Shown here in pieces: positions 17,981 through 26,744 of a DNA stretch of 64,000 nucleotides. Both the position numbers and the translations under genes were made by a program. Numbering within the stretch: position 1 is the first letter of the stretch; every line of letters begins with the position of its first letter. This stretch comes from Nocardia macrotermitis (GTDB taxonomy: Bacteria; Actinomycetota; Actinomycetes; Mycobacteriales; Mycobacteriaceae). The notes beneath the pieces are model-generated. The model searched no databases. It saw only the letters and a program-made list of their open reading frames with translations, and was not told the DNA's origin. The DNA is taken from the NCBI RefSeq assembly GCF_009604405.1, contig NZ_WEGK01000003.1, forward strand, positions 496,001 through 560,000, read 5' to 3'.

Positions 17981-18018
17981 GGTCGATCCTTGTCGAGCTG
18001 AGTGAAAGCGGTTGTGGT

Positions 18019-18951
18019 TCAGGAGATCTCACCGGGCCAGTACAGCCGCATCGGATTGTCGACGAGCAGCTTGCGCTGGAGTTCCGGCGTCGTGGCGATA
18101 TGCGGGATGTGGTCGACCAGCAGCCCGTCGTCGGGCATGTGGTCGGTGAGGTTCGGATGCGGCCAGTCGGTGCCCCACAGCACCTGGTCCGGAAATTCCT
18201 CGATCACCTTGCGCGCGAACGGAACCACGTCGGTGTACGCATTGCGCTCGCCGTCCAGCGCGGGCGGCCCGCTCAGCGAAAGCCGTTCGGGGCAACTGAC
18301 TTTCACCCAGGCTCCGGTCCGCTCGGCGAAGCGCAGGAAGTTCGAGAACTCCGGCCCGTCGACCGGCCGCCCCACATCCGGGCGACCCATGTGATCGACC
18401 ACCAGCGCGATGGGCAGCGTAGCGAAGAAATCCTCCAGCTCGGGCAGATCCGGAGCCTCGAAGTAGATCACGATATGCCACCCGAGCGGCGCGATCTTCG
18501 CCGCGATCGTGGCCAGATCGTCCTTCGGCGCGGTATCGGCCAGCCGCTTCAGAAAGTTGAACCGCACCCCCCGCACCCCCGCCTCATCCAACGCCCGCAG
18601 CTCACCCTCACTCACATCCGGCCGCACCGTCGCGATCCCCCGCGCCCGCCCCCGGGCAGCCCGCACCGCGTGCACCATCGCCCGATTGTCGGCCCCATGA
18701 CAAGTGGCCTGCACGATCACATTCCGCCCCACCCCGAGCCGATCCCGCAACCCGAACAACTGCTCCTCGGACGCATCACACGGCGTGTACTTCCGCTCCG
18801 GCGCGAACGGAAACCGCTCCCCGGGCCCGAACACATGACAGTGCGCATCGACCGCCCCTACAGGCAGCCGGAACCTCGGTGCACCCGGCTCCGGACACCA
18901 GTCCAACCACCCGGCGGACTTCGTGAATGTGATGTGCTTCCCAGCGGCCAT
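18019..18951 (-). CDS. Amidohydrolase, 2-pyrone-4,6-dicarboxylate lactonase (LigI)-like
   Basis: 310-residue TIM-barrel metal-dependent hydrolase. VDAHCHVFGPG near residue 30 carries the HxH ligands, FNFLKRL and VVDHMGRPD are LigI-type strands, and WGTDWPHPN holds the catalytic Asp. By family it hydrolyses lactones such as pyrone dicarboxylate or muconolactone-like acids in the cytoplasm. The ATG at 18951 sits about seven bases after a good -10 box, suggesting a leaderless transcript. Substrate uncertain. Confidence 0.85.
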   Translation of the reverse strand: MAAGKHITFTKSAGWLDWCPEPGAPRFRLPVGAVDAHCHVFGPGERFPFAPERKYTPCDASEEQLFGLRDRLGVGRNVIVQATCHGADNRAMVHAVRAARGRARGIATVRPDVSEGELRALDEAGVRGVRFNFLKRLADTAPKDDLATIAAKIAPLGWHIVIYFEAPDLPELEDFFATLPIALVVDHMGRPDVGRPVDGPEFSNFLRFAERTGAWVKVSCPERLSLSGPPALDGERNAYTDVVPFARKVIEEFPDQVLWGTDWPHPNLTDHMPDDGLLVDHIPHIATTPELQRKLLVDNPMRLYWPGEIS

Positions 18952-18957
18952 GGAGCA

Positions 18958-18986
18958 AACATAATCGTTGACAAGATTGTTGACAA
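18958..18986 (-). promoter_or_regulatory. Leaderless-type promoter with direct operator repeats
   Basis: On the minus strand TTGTCA (18981-18986) and TATGTT (18958-18963) are 17 bases apart, and the ATG begins about seven bases further on. Two copies of TTGTCAAC, 12 bases apart (plus-strand 18967-18974 and 18979-18986), overlap the -35 region and look like regulator half-sites on one helix face. Confidence 0.55.
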
Positions 18987-19088
18987 TAATTCGGAGATTT
19001 TCCCCATGCCGGACCGCGCAGCACCGCAGGCGTGACCCGCGCGCCGGAGCGACGACGAGCCACACCTGCGGCGTGGTGGCTGGCGAAG

Positions 19089-19601
19089 TCAGCGCGACGG
19101 AGTCTGCCGAGACCCGTCGTCGATACCCCGGAGGTAGACCACCACCGGTACCGCACTGAACACGAGTGATTCGTACAGCCGTCGGGCCGGGGCGTGGAAA
19201 TCATCGCCACCGGTGCCGATCTGGACGACTTCGACCCCGGCCTCTCACATGCCCGCGATGGCCCGCTCGCACAGCATCCGCCCGATCCCCTTGCCGCGCT
19301 GATTCCCGCGCACGCACAGCACGTCTATCTCGCCGTGTCGTCGATCCGAATCACTGTGCCACGCAACGTATCCGACGATCTCGCCACGTTCTTCGGCCAC
19401 CGCGACGTGCCTGCCTTCCGTAGGGCAGAGCAGCCCAGGAACCATCCGCCGATAGTCCTCGTCCCAGGTGTCGTGCTGGTGTTCGAAAACCTCGGGAGTA
19501 ACCATCGCCCGGAAGGTCTGTTCATAGAAGGGACCGAAAACCTCGATCGTAATATCAACGGCCGCAACAAGATCGGCCTCCGTGCACATTCGTATACGCA
19601 T
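19089..19601 (-). pseudogene. GNAT N-acetyltransferase with in-frame stop
   Basis: The frame from ATG 19601 gives a GNAT domain: MRIRMCTEADLVAAVD, GEIVGYVAWH, and the acetyl-CoA loop RGNQRGKGIGRMLCERA. A TGA at 19245-19247 interrupts it at residue 119. In the same frame after the stop the expected C-terminus continues: EAGVEVVQIGTGGDDFHAPA, then RRLYESLVFSAVPVVVYLR, up to 19089. A single C-to-T change in CGA would explain the stop. It is either a recent pseudogene or a truncated protein lacking the last GNAT strands. Confidence 0.8.
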
Positions 19602-20014
19602 GTCGCTGTCTTCCGCTGAGTAGATTCGCCTGCATCCGTGCGCCCCGGTGGGGCTGCACGGCAATCGGTGAGTCGTCTACTCAGCGCCGGGTGCGCCCTG
19701 CGGCGAAACATGCCATGCCGGAACGTTAGCGGGATACCGTCGGCAAGTCATGGGGATTTCGGGATACTTCGGTGTGTGTCGAGCGGGTCGTCCGATGATG
19801 CTGAACCGGTGGGCATCCCCGGTTGCTCGATGCGTGTCGCGGCCGGTTCGTGCGACGGAGCATCGGCAGCGCCCGCTATCGGACTGACTGATACGTATGT
19901 GCAGTGAAATATAGTGTGCGCGAATGTGATTGAGTCACTTGTCCAGGGTGAAGATTCTGATTTCACATTGGCTCAGGGGTGTTCCTGGAGGCTTTTCGGC
20001 GTTAGCATTCGAAC
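19602..20014. other. 413-base intergenic stretch, nothing firm
   Basis: Between the GNAT relic and the short frame at 20015. Open frames here lack known motifs and RBS support. Around 19910-19990 the sequence turns AT-richer (for example GAAATATAGTG), so it probably holds the promoter for the downstream frame, but I see no clear -10/-35 pair. Confidence 0.4.
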
Positions 20015-20407
20015 ATGGATTCGATAGGGGTGGAAGATGGCGGGCTGACTGCGGACGCGTTGCTGGCTGCGGTCGGTGAGTTGATGGAGCGGCCGTTGAC
20101 GCCGTTGTCGGACGGCGAGTTGGTGAGGTTGTTGCTGGCAGTGGAGCATGCGGCTCGGGCGGTCGCGGTGATACAGCATCGGTTGACGATGACGGTCGAT
20201 GCTGCTCGATCTCAGCGGATGTGGTGCGCCGAGGTGGATTGTGGAGGTGGAGTGCGCGATCGGAGGGCAGTTGAATGTGCGCGACTGGCCGAGTTGGTCG
20301 GCGATTTCGACGCGGTCAACGGTCCTGCGGATCCGATGGCGTTGGCGGAGAAGATCTCTCGGTTCACCCGCCGTGGATCGGGTGCCGAGCGGTCCGAGAA
20401 CGAATAA
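20015..20407 (+). CDS. Short frame resembling the N-terminus of DUF222/HNH-endonuclease proteins
   Basis: 130 residues. The first 60, with DGELVRLLLAVEHAARAVAV as core, read like the opening helix of the actinobacterial DUF222 (13E12-type) proteins, which normally continue for 300-450 residues to an HNH nuclease domain. Here the similarity fades after residue 65, and neither the rest of DUF222 nor an HNH motif follows. Probably a degenerate leftover copy. No strong RBS. Identification is tentative. Confidence 0.4.
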   Translation: MDSIGVEDGGLTADALLAAVGELMERPLTPLSDGELVRLLLAVEHAARAVAVIQHRLTMTVDAARSQRMWCAEVDCGGGVRDRRAVECARLAELVGDFDAVNGPADPMALAEKISRFTRRGSGAERSENE

Positions 20408-20537
20408 TTGGCGTAGGAGTGTCGCCGAGCGGGCTGATGTCGACAGCGCTCGCATCGAACTGGAAGGGGCGATGAGTTTCGGTGGGGGTGGGCGTCTGTA
20501 TTTGTGACCTGATCGACTGCACTCTAGGAGGAGTCCT

Positions 20538-21113
20538 GTGAGCGTCACCTATACCGTGGATGTTTTCTCGAGTCTTGATGGGTTCGGTACGGCCAGTGGG
20601 GACTGGGGTGGGTACTGGGGGAAGCAGGGGCCCGAGTTGCTCGGGCGGCGGCTCGCGTTGTATGCGGAGCCGCAGCGGATGGTGTTCGGGGCCAACACTT
20701 ATCGGGCGTTCGCGCAGATGCTGGCTGCTGGGACCGAGGAGACGGTGGGCGATGCGTGGGTTACCCGGATGCGGAATCTGCCTGCGACGGTGGTGTCGAC
20801 GACGCTCACCGGGCCGCTCGATTGGCCGGATGCGACCGTCGTGAGTGGGGATGCCGTCGATGTCGTCGGTCGGCTCAAGCGGGAGTCCGAGGTGCCGTTG
20901 CGGTCGCACGGGAGTCTGTCGATGAATCGGGCGTTGCTGGCGGCGGGGCTGGTCGATCGTGTGCAGGTGACCGTTTTTCCGGTCATCACGGGTCGAACCG
21001 GTACCGAACCGATCTTCGGGGGTGCGGCCGACTTCGACCTCGAACTGCTCGAAGCCCGCACCCTCGACGGCAGCATCCAGGAACTCGTCTACCGGCCTAC
21101 CCTGCACGCCTGA
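20538..21113 (+). CDS. Dihydrofolate reductase-family protein (RibD C-terminal fold)
   Basis: 191-residue protein of the RibD_C/DHFR-like fold widespread in actinomycetes. VFSSLDGFGTASGDWGGYW near residue 9 and FGANTYRAFAQML are family motifs, followed by HGSLSMNRALLAAGLVDRV, the NADPH-binding glycine loop region, and FPVITGRTGTEPIFGG. AGGAGG precedes the GTG start. Members are presumed NADPH reductases of unknown substrate; it is not a housekeeping DHFR. Confidence 0.88.
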   Translation: MSVTYTVDVFSSLDGFGTASGDWGGYWGKQGPELLGRRLALYAEPQRMVFGANTYRAFAQMLAAGTEETVGDAWVTRMRNLPATVVSTTLTGPLDWPDATVVSGDAVDVVGRLKRESEVPLRSHGSLSMNRALLAAGLVDRVQVTVFPVITGRTGTEPIFGGAADFDLELLEARTLDGSIQELVYRPTLHA

Positions 21114-21177
21114 TATTCCTTGGTAGACAGTCGATTTCGGGCTGTCGGAGTGACGGAGACGTACGGTGGGCTGATGT

Positions 21178-21199
21178 AGTGACGCCGTGCGGCGTCACT
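21178..21199. terminator. Bidirectional hairpin between convergent genes
   Basis: The perfect 10-base arms AGTGACGCCG and CGGCGTCACT with a two-base spacer lie between the DHFR-family gene (+) and the Rieske gene (-). They suit termination from both sides. Confidence 0.65.
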
Positions 21200-21221
21200 G
21201 GCCATCAACCTCGAAGCAGCG

Positions 21222-22259
21222 CTACTTCGCCGCCAGTTTCTCGGCCTTGTCCGCCTGTTCCTGCGCCTGAGCACGGTAGAGGCGACGCAATCTCAACACA
21301 CCCAGATCATGCTGATAGAGGTTCTCGGCTTGGTCGGCGTCGGCGGCCATATGCTCGAGCATGACCCGGTCCTGCTCGAGGACGTGCCAGTGCCGCTCCT
21401 CCAGCTTGGTGCGGTACAGGAACTGCCAGACGTCGCGTTCCCACCCGGTAACCCTGCGGTAGCGCCAGAAGAAGACGGCGGTGCGGTGCTCGTCGATCGG
21501 AGTCCCGATCCCGACGATGCCGAACTGCCCGCCGGGGCCTGCGGTCGGCGGATAGGGGATTTCCAGGTCGACCCAGTCGATTCCGGTGCGGCAGAACTCG
21601 ACCCAGTCGAAGTTGACGCCGCGCTGGTCCGTCTTCTCGAAGAAGAAACCCCGGTCGGTCTCGCGGATGCGGAAACGCGCGGTGGTCCCGCCCGCGAACA
21701 TGGTGTGCGAATCGCGATGCAGGAACGCGCCGTGCATCGGGTCCAGCAGATTCTCCATGGCCCAGCGCCACGGCGACTCCCATTCGGCGTAGCACAGGAA
21801 CGCGGCGGTGTCCTCGTCCACGAGCGGGCCGGGCAGCTCCAGCGGGCCGGGCTCGGCGGCCGGATCGATGCCGAACCAGGCCAGGATCGCGCCCGCGACC
21901 TCGCGCACGGGCAGGCTCCGCACGAGCTGCTTACCCTCGAGATTGCAGCCGGGCATACCGGGCACGGCCACCACGGTGCCGCCGCCGTCGACCTCGATGC
22001 CGTGATAGCGGCAGGCGATCCGGTCACCGAGATGCTGACCCAGCGACAGCGGCGCGCCGCGATGCGGACACCGGTCGGCGAGCATCCGCACCGTCCCGTC
22101 GGACTGCCGGTACAGCAGCCAGTCCTCACCGAGGCGGGTGATGCGCCGCATCCCGCCGCGCTCGACGAAGTCGGACGGGCAGATGGCGTGCCACTGGTCG
22201 CGCATGCCGGTGGTGAAGATCCGGTCGGCAGTCAGTGTGGCAGTGGGTGATTCGTTCAT
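21222..22259 (-). CDS. Rieske non-heme iron oxygenase, VanA-like
   Basis: 345-residue terminal oxygenase. The Rieske cluster ligands are Cys64/His66 in CPHRGAPLS and Cys83/His86 in CRYHGIE. The mononuclear iron ligands appear in ENLLDPMHGAFLHRDSH, with Asp173 bridging and His176 and His181. This size and motif style match vanillate O-demethylase and related aromatic ring or side-chain oxygenases that use a VanB-type reductase. Such a reductase is encoded two genes upstream. Start and upstream stop overlap (ATGA). Substrate unknown. Confidence 0.9.
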   Translation of the reverse strand: MNESPTATLTADRIFTTGMRDQWHAICPSDFVERGGMRRITRLGEDWLLYRQSDGTVRMLADRCPHRGAPLSLGQHLGDRIACRYHGIEVDGGGTVVAVPGMPGCNLEGKQLVRSLPVREVAGAILAWFGIDPAAEPGPLELPGPLVDEDTAAFLCYAEWESPWRWAMENLLDPMHGAFLHRDSHTMFAGGTTARFRIRETDRGFFFEKTDQRGVNFDWVEFCRTGIDWVDLEIPYPPTAGPGGQFGIVGIGTPIDEHRTAVFFWRYRRVTGWERDVWQFLYRTKLEERHWHVLEQDRVMLEHMAADADQAENLYQHDLGVLRLRRLYRAQAQEQADKAEKLAAK

Positions 22260-22480
22260 CAGCGGGCTCCCAGCCGTGCGATTTCGGTGGTGAAGGATGC
22301 GGCGGTCCATGCCTGGCCGTCGGGCGCGTAGATGCTGCGGCCGTTGAGCCCGGCCACCAGGGCCTCGAGGGTGTGGTCGCCACCGCCGAAGACCTCCTCG
22401 ATGGCCCCGGCCAGTTTCATTTCGTACGGGGTGGGTTCGCCGGTGCGAGCCTGGTGGATGACCAGGTACTGGTCGTTCAT
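22259..22480 (-). CDS. Small recombinase-like HTH protein in Rieske operon
   Basis: 73 residues lying between the reductase and oxygenase genes, coupled to both (9-base gap upstream, ATGA overlap downstream). The TPYEMKLAGAIEEVF...LEALVAGLN...SFTTEIARLG pattern matches small proteins often seen next to Rieske oxygenases and described as recombinase-like helix-turn-helix; I recognise the pattern from memory only. TGGTCA-rich surroundings give a weak RBS (GGAGAA). It could be an assembly or regulatory partner of the oxygenase. Confidence 0.7.
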   Translation of the reverse strand: MNDQYLVIHQARTGEPTPYEMKLAGAIEEVFGGGDHTLEALVAGLNGRSIYAPDGQAWTAASFTTEIARLGAR

Positions 22481-22489
22481 TGGATTCTC

Positions 22490-23446
22490 CTAGAGGTCGA
22501 GCACGAGCTCGTCGGTGAGCGCCCGGGAGACGCAGATCATCATGGTTTTCCCGGAGGTCTGTTCGGCGCTGGACAGCACATCGTCGCGATGGTCCGGAAC
22601 ACCTTGCAGCACAGTCGTTTCGCAGCTGCCGCAGATACCTTCGCGGCAGGAACTGGGCACGTCGACCCCGGCCTCTTCCAGAGTGTCCAGGATGCTGCAC
22701 CCCGGGGCGGCGGTGGCGGTGATGCCCGAGCGCTGGCACACCACCCGCACGGGCTGCTCGCCTGCCGCTTCGGTCGGGCTGGACCGTGCGGTGGGCGCGA
22801 AACGTTCGAGCCGGACCGTCCCCTCGGGCCAGGCCGCCCCGAGTTGTTCGACGGCGCCGAGCATGCCCTCGGGTCCGCAACTGTAAACCAGTGTGCCGGA
22901 ACGTGATTCACCGAGCAGTTCGGGCAGGTCGAGTCTGCCCTCGCAATCCTCGCTGACGACGTGCACGCGGTCACCGTGCGGCAGGAGTTCGTCGAGAAAC
23001 GCGAGTGCCGCGCGGGTGCGCCCGCCGTAGTGCAGTTCCCAGTCCGCACCCCGCCGCTGCGCCTCGCCGATCATGCCGAGCAACGGTGTGATGCCGATAC
23101 CTCCGGCGAGGAACAGATAGCTCGGCGCGTCGAGCAGCTCGAAGTTGTTGCGCGGCAGGCTGATCGTGATCGGCCGGCCGACCCGCAGACCGTCGTGCAC
23201 ATACCGGGAACCACCCCGCGAGTCCGGGGCGAGATGGACCGCGACGCGGTAGCCGGTCTTGTCGGCCGGGTCGCCGCAGAGGGAATACTGCCTGATCAGA
23301 CCGTTGCCCAGATGCAGATCGATATGTGCGCCCGGCGTCCAGTCGGGGAGCGTCGCGCCGTCGGCGTCTTCCAGCCGGACGGATACGACCTCGCGCGCCT
23401 CCCAGCGCAGCTGGCGCACTACCAGCTCGAGGGTTTCGACTCCCAT
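22490..23446 (-). CDS. VanB-type oxidoreductase (FMN, NADH, plant-type 2Fe-2S)
   Basis: 318-residue phthalate-dioxygenase-reductase family protein. RQYSLCGDP binds FMN, GGIGITPLLGM is the flavin/NAD nucleotide loop, CGPEGM the NADH site, and SSCREGICGSCE with a later Cys in MICVSRAL forms the C-terminal 2Fe-2S cluster. It delivers electrons to the Rieske oxygenase encoded downstream. AGGAGG lies just upstream of ATG 23446. It is paralogous to the reductase at 34836. Confidence 0.92.
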   Translation of the reverse strand: MGVETLELVVRQLRWEAREVVSVRLEDADGATLPDWTPGAHIDLHLGNGLIRQYSLCGDPADKTGYRVAVHLAPDSRGGSRYVHDGLRVGRPITISLPRNNFELLDAPSYLFLAGGIGITPLLGMIGEAQRRGADWELHYGGRTRAALAFLDELLPHGDRVHVVSEDCEGRLDLPELLGESRSGTLVYSCGPEGMLGAVEQLGAAWPEGTVRLERFAPTARSSPTEAAGEQPVRVVCQRSGITATAAPGCSILDTLEEAGVDVPSSCREGICGSCETTVLQGVPDHRDDVLSSAEQTSGKTMMICVSRALTDELVLDL

Positions 23447-23540
23447 ATCGCGACCTCCTTCGGTCGAAATGCCTGTGCGCCAACTATTTCGGCGCTGTGA
23501 TCAGTTGCCATGCGTTGCGTGCGGCAGGTGAGCGTCCCGG

Positions 23541-25172
23541 TCAGGACGCCGTCGGCACCGACACCGGCGGCGTGAACGCCGTCCGCATCGGCCCGTACGC
23601 CACCAGATCGACCTCGACGATCACGGGCGCCTGTAGACTCGCGGCCTCGGCGAGTACCGTCGTCGCCTGATCCGGGCCTTCGATGCGGCGATACGGCACC
23701 CCGATCGACTCCGCCAGCAGCGCGAAGTCCGGATTCACCAGATCTACCGCATATGTGTGAGTCCCGTTGGCCTGCTGCATATTCCGCAGCACCCCGTAGC
23801 CGCCGTCGTTGCAGACGAGCAGTACCAGCCACGGCTTCTCCTGCGCCATGGTCAGGATCTCTCCGAAGTGCACCGCCAGCCCGCCGTCGCCGCACAGCGC
23901 CAGCGTCGGGCGGGTCTCGTCGGCCAACGCCGCGCCGAGCGCCATACCCAGCCCCTGCCCGATACCGCCGCCACGCGGGAACACATTCGCGCGCGGATCG
24001 TAGACGGGCAGCAGCCGGGTGCCCCACGAACTGGAGGCGATGGTGACATCCCGCGCGATCACCGCGTCCCGGGGGAGTGCGGCGCGCACGGCGTCGGACA
24101 GGACGGCATGGTCGCCGAGCCCGTGCCGCTGCGTTGCCCGAACCTGCTCACGGGTGGTGCGAGCGCGCTCGGTCCAGGCGGCGTCGACGGGCGCGAGACG
24201 TCCGGATTCGATTGCGGCGCGCAGAAATTCGCCGATATCGCCGGTCACCGGCACGGTCGCCGGATACACCCGGCCGTTGGCCGCCGGATCGAGATCCACC
24301 TGCACATGTGCGGCCGGCACCGGCATGCTGTAGTCACCGGTCTCGTTGGAGCGGAAATGCGTTCCGAGCGAAAGCAACAGATCGGCCTCGCCGAGCAACT
24401 CCCGCCCCGCGGGCGAGGTGCCGTAGTTCCCGATGCACAGCGGGTGATCCTCGGGAACCGCACCGCGACCGGAGTTGCTGGTCAACAGCGGCACACCCCA
24501 ATGCTCAACCAGCGCAAGCAGTTCCGCGCCCGCTCGGGCGACACCGCCACCCGCCCAGATCACCGGCCGTCGCGCGGTCGCCAAAGCCGCGATCGCCGCC
24601 TCGAGCTGCCCGGCGTCGGGCCCGGGAGCCCGCGGGACGACCAACTCCTCGACGCTGATCTCCTGCTCGGCGTATTGCAGGTCGATCGGCCATTCGACAC
24701 TGACCGGACCGCCCGGCCGCGACAACGCCCGCACCACCCCGTCCCGCAACGTCTTGCCCGCCGACGCGGCATCGAGAACCGTTGCGGCATAATAGGACAC
24801 GGCCTGCAACATGCCCAGCTGATCCTTGGTCTCGTGAATGAACCCCCGACCCGATCCCAGGTACCGGCTCTCCACCTGACCGGTAACATGCAGCACCGAC
24901 GTTCCCGCGGAAAGGGATTCGACCAACGCCCCGGCCGCATTGCCCGCACCCGTGCCGGTGCTGGTCAGCGCGCACCCCAAACCGCCTGTCGCACGGGCAT
25001 ATCCGTCGGCGGCATTGACCGCGGTCGCCTCGTGCCGCACCGGCACGAACCGCAGCTCCCGCGCGACCGCCTCCACCAGCGGCTGATTGTGCACGGACAC
25101 GATGCCGAAGACGGTGTCCACACCGGCCTCCCGCAACACCTGCACCAGCAGGTCTCCACCATTTCGACGCAC
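23541..25172 (-). CDS. Thiamine-diphosphate-dependent enzyme (acetolactate-synthase-like)
   Basis: 543-residue ThDP enzyme. The activating glutamate lies in VRHEATAVNAADGYARA, the central FAD/Rossmann-like domain spans about residues 190-330, and the ThDP-Mg motif GDGG...N is in CGDGGLAVHFGEILTM and CNDGGYG. The GTG start at 25172 has GAGAGGAG upstream; the open frame extends further but overlaps the SDR gene. Catabolic relatives include benzoylformate decarboxylase, oxalyl-CoA decarboxylase and cyclohexane-1,2-dione hydrolase. Following an SDR in a ring-cleavage operon, C-C bond cleavage of a 2-oxo acid or cyclic diketone is plausible but not decidable here. Confidence 0.87.
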   Translation of the reverse strand: MRRNGGDLLVQVLREAGVDTVFGIVSVHNQPLVEAVARELRFVPVRHEATAVNAADGYARATGGLGCALTSTGTGAGNAAGALVESLSAGTSVLHVTGQVESRYLGSGRGFIHETKDQLGMLQAVSYYAATVLDAASAGKTLRDGVVRALSRPGGPVSVEWPIDLQYAEQEISVEELVVPRAPGPDAGQLEAAIAALATARRPVIWAGGGVARAGAELLALVEHWGVPLLTSNSGRGAVPEDHPLCIGNYGTSPAGRELLGEADLLLSLGTHFRSNETGDYSMPVPAAHVQVDLDPAANGRVYPATVPVTGDIGEFLRAAIESGRLAPVDAAWTERARTTREQVRATQRHGLGDHAVLSDAVRAALPRDAVIARDVTIASSSWGTRLLPVYDPRANVFPRGGGIGQGLGMALGAALADETRPTLALCGDGGLAVHFGEILTMAQEKPWLVLLVCNDGGYGVLRNMQQANGTHTYAVDLVNPDFALLAESIGVPYRRIEGPDQATTVLAEAASLQAPVIVEVDLVAYGPMRTAFTPPVSVPTAS

Positions 25173-25186
25173 TGTTCGCGCTCCTC

Positions 25187-25969
25187 TCACATGTAACGGG
25201 CGACGCCGCCACAGACGTCGAGAACAGCGCCGGTCACATAGGACGAGCGCGGGGACAACAGGGTGACGATCATGGCCGCGACCTCCTCGGCGTGGCCGAA
25301 CCGGCCCAGGCCGATACCGCGATCGGCGGCGATCTCCGCCTCCCATTCGGCGAAAGTCGCAGTGCCACCGGACTCTTCGTAGCGCCGACGCCACTGCCCG
25401 GTATCCACCAGGCCGAGCGCGACCGTGTTCACCCGGATACCCTCGGGCGCGAATTCGATCGACATCGACTTGGTGAGATTCAGCAGTCCGGCGCGGGCGG
25501 CGCCGGTGGTCACCAGCCGCGGTTCGGGCTGCCGCGCCAGCACGGCATTGATATTGACGATGGCCGGCGCGGGCGAGCGACGCAGCAGCGGCAGCGCGGC
25601 GTCGACGGTGTTGAGCACGCTGGCGAACTTGAGGTCGAGTTCATCTCGCCAATCATCGAGTCCCGCTTCGGCTCTCGGCACCATCCGAGACTTTCCGGCA
25701 TTGTTGACCACGCCGTCCAGCCCGCCGAAACGCTCGACCCCGGCCGTCACGAGGGCGTCGACCGCGGCGGTGTCCCGCACATCGCAGGCGGCGGCATACA
25801 CGCGCTCGGCACCGGGCAGCGCACCGACGACCCCGCGCAGCCGCTCGACATCACGGGCGCAGGTGACGACGTTCGCACCCTCCTCCAGCAGCAGCGCGAC
25901 CGTGGCCGCACCCACTCCCGAACTACCGCCGGTCACCAGGTAGGTGCGGCCACCGATGTTCAGATCCAT
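25187..25969 (-). CDS. SDR-fold protein lacking the YxxxK catalytic pair
   Basis: 260-residue SDR with an intact cofactor motif VTGGSSGVGAATV and VNNAGKSR. At the place of the catalytic YxxxK it reads LVTTGAARAGLLNLTKSM, so Tyr becomes Thr and Lys becomes Arg. The serine position reads NINAVLA. The fold and NAD(P) site look intact, so binding without classical hydride transfer, or a different mechanism, is possible. It is 14 bases upstream of the ThDP gene in the same transcript. Confidence 0.83.
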   Translation of the reverse strand: MDLNIGGRTYLVTGGSSGVGAATVALLLEEGANVVTCARDVERLRGVVGALPGAERVYAAACDVRDTAAVDALVTAGVERFGGLDGVVNNAGKSRMVPRAEAGLDDWRDELDLKFASVLNTVDAALPLLRRSPAPAIVNINAVLARQPEPRLVTTGAARAGLLNLTKSMSIEFAPEGIRVNTVALGLVDTGQWRRRYEESGGTATFAEWEAEIAADRGIGLGRFGHAEEVAAMIVTLLSPRSSYVTGAVLDVCGGVARYM

Positions 25970-25994
25970 TGTGTCCGTTGTCCTTTCCGTGCCG

Positions 25995-26744
25995 TCAGTG
26001 CAGGACGAAGCCGCCGTCGACGACCAGTTCCTGGCCGGTGATGTACCCGGCCTCCGGGCCGAGCAGGAAGGCGACCGCGCCGACCAGATCGGCGGGTTGC
26101 TGCGGCCGGTCCAACGCCCGGTTCAGCCGGTACAGCTCGTGCCGAGCCGCGGGCACGAACGCGGCGGATTCGCTCTCGGTCAACCCCGGCGACACCGTGT
26201 TGACGGTGATGCCGTACGGCCCGAGATCCCTTGCCGCGGTACGGGTCAGCGCGGCCACCCCGCCCTTGGCGGCGATGTAGTGGGTCAGGCGTGGCGATCC
26301 GTACCGGGCCGCGTCCGAGCCGATCGACACGATCCGCCCGCCCGCACCGGCCGCGATCAGCGCCCGCGCCGCGCCCCGCGTCACCAGGAAGGTGCCGCGC
26401 AGGTTGACCCCGACCACCCGGTCCCAGTCGGCGGCCGCGAGTTCGTGAATTGCCTTGCCGCCCACGCCATCCGCGAGCGCGGCATTGTTGACCACGCCGT
26501 AGAGCGGGCCGTCGGCGGCAATGGTCGCGAACATCGCGTCCACCGAATCCTCGTCCAGCAGATCGACCGGGACGAACCGCGCGTCCGCACCCGCGGCCCG
26601 CAGTTCGGCGGCGGCGTCCTCGCCCCAGTCCGCCCGCACATCGGCCAGCCACAGGGTGGCGTGATCGGCCGCGAGCCGTCCCGCGATCGCCCGGCCCAGG
26701 CCGCGACCGGCCCCGGTGATCAGAATCGTCCTGCCCGCCAACAT
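25995..26744 (-). CDS. SDR-family oxidoreductase
   Basis: 249-residue classical SDR with ITGAGRGLGRAI at residue 9, VNNAALADG, catalytic Ser in VSIGSDAA and YIAAKGGV for Tyr/Lys, ending in TGQELVVDGGF. It shares one base with the cupin stop (TGATG), so it is translationally coupled. It has a complete active site, in contrast to the neighbouring SDR at 25187; the two might act as a pair. Confidence 0.9.
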   Translation of the reverse strand: MLAGRTILITGAGRGLGRAIAGRLAADHATLWLADVRADWGEDAAAELRAAGADARFVPVDLLDEDSVDAMFATIAADGPLYGVVNNAALADGVGGKAIHELAAADWDRVVGVNLRGTFLVTRGAARALIAAGAGGRIVSIGSDAARYGSPRLTHYIAAKGGVAALTRTAARDLGPYGITVNTVSPGLTESESAAFVPAARHELYRLNRALDRPQQPADLVGAVAFLLGPEAGYITGQELVVDGGFVLH

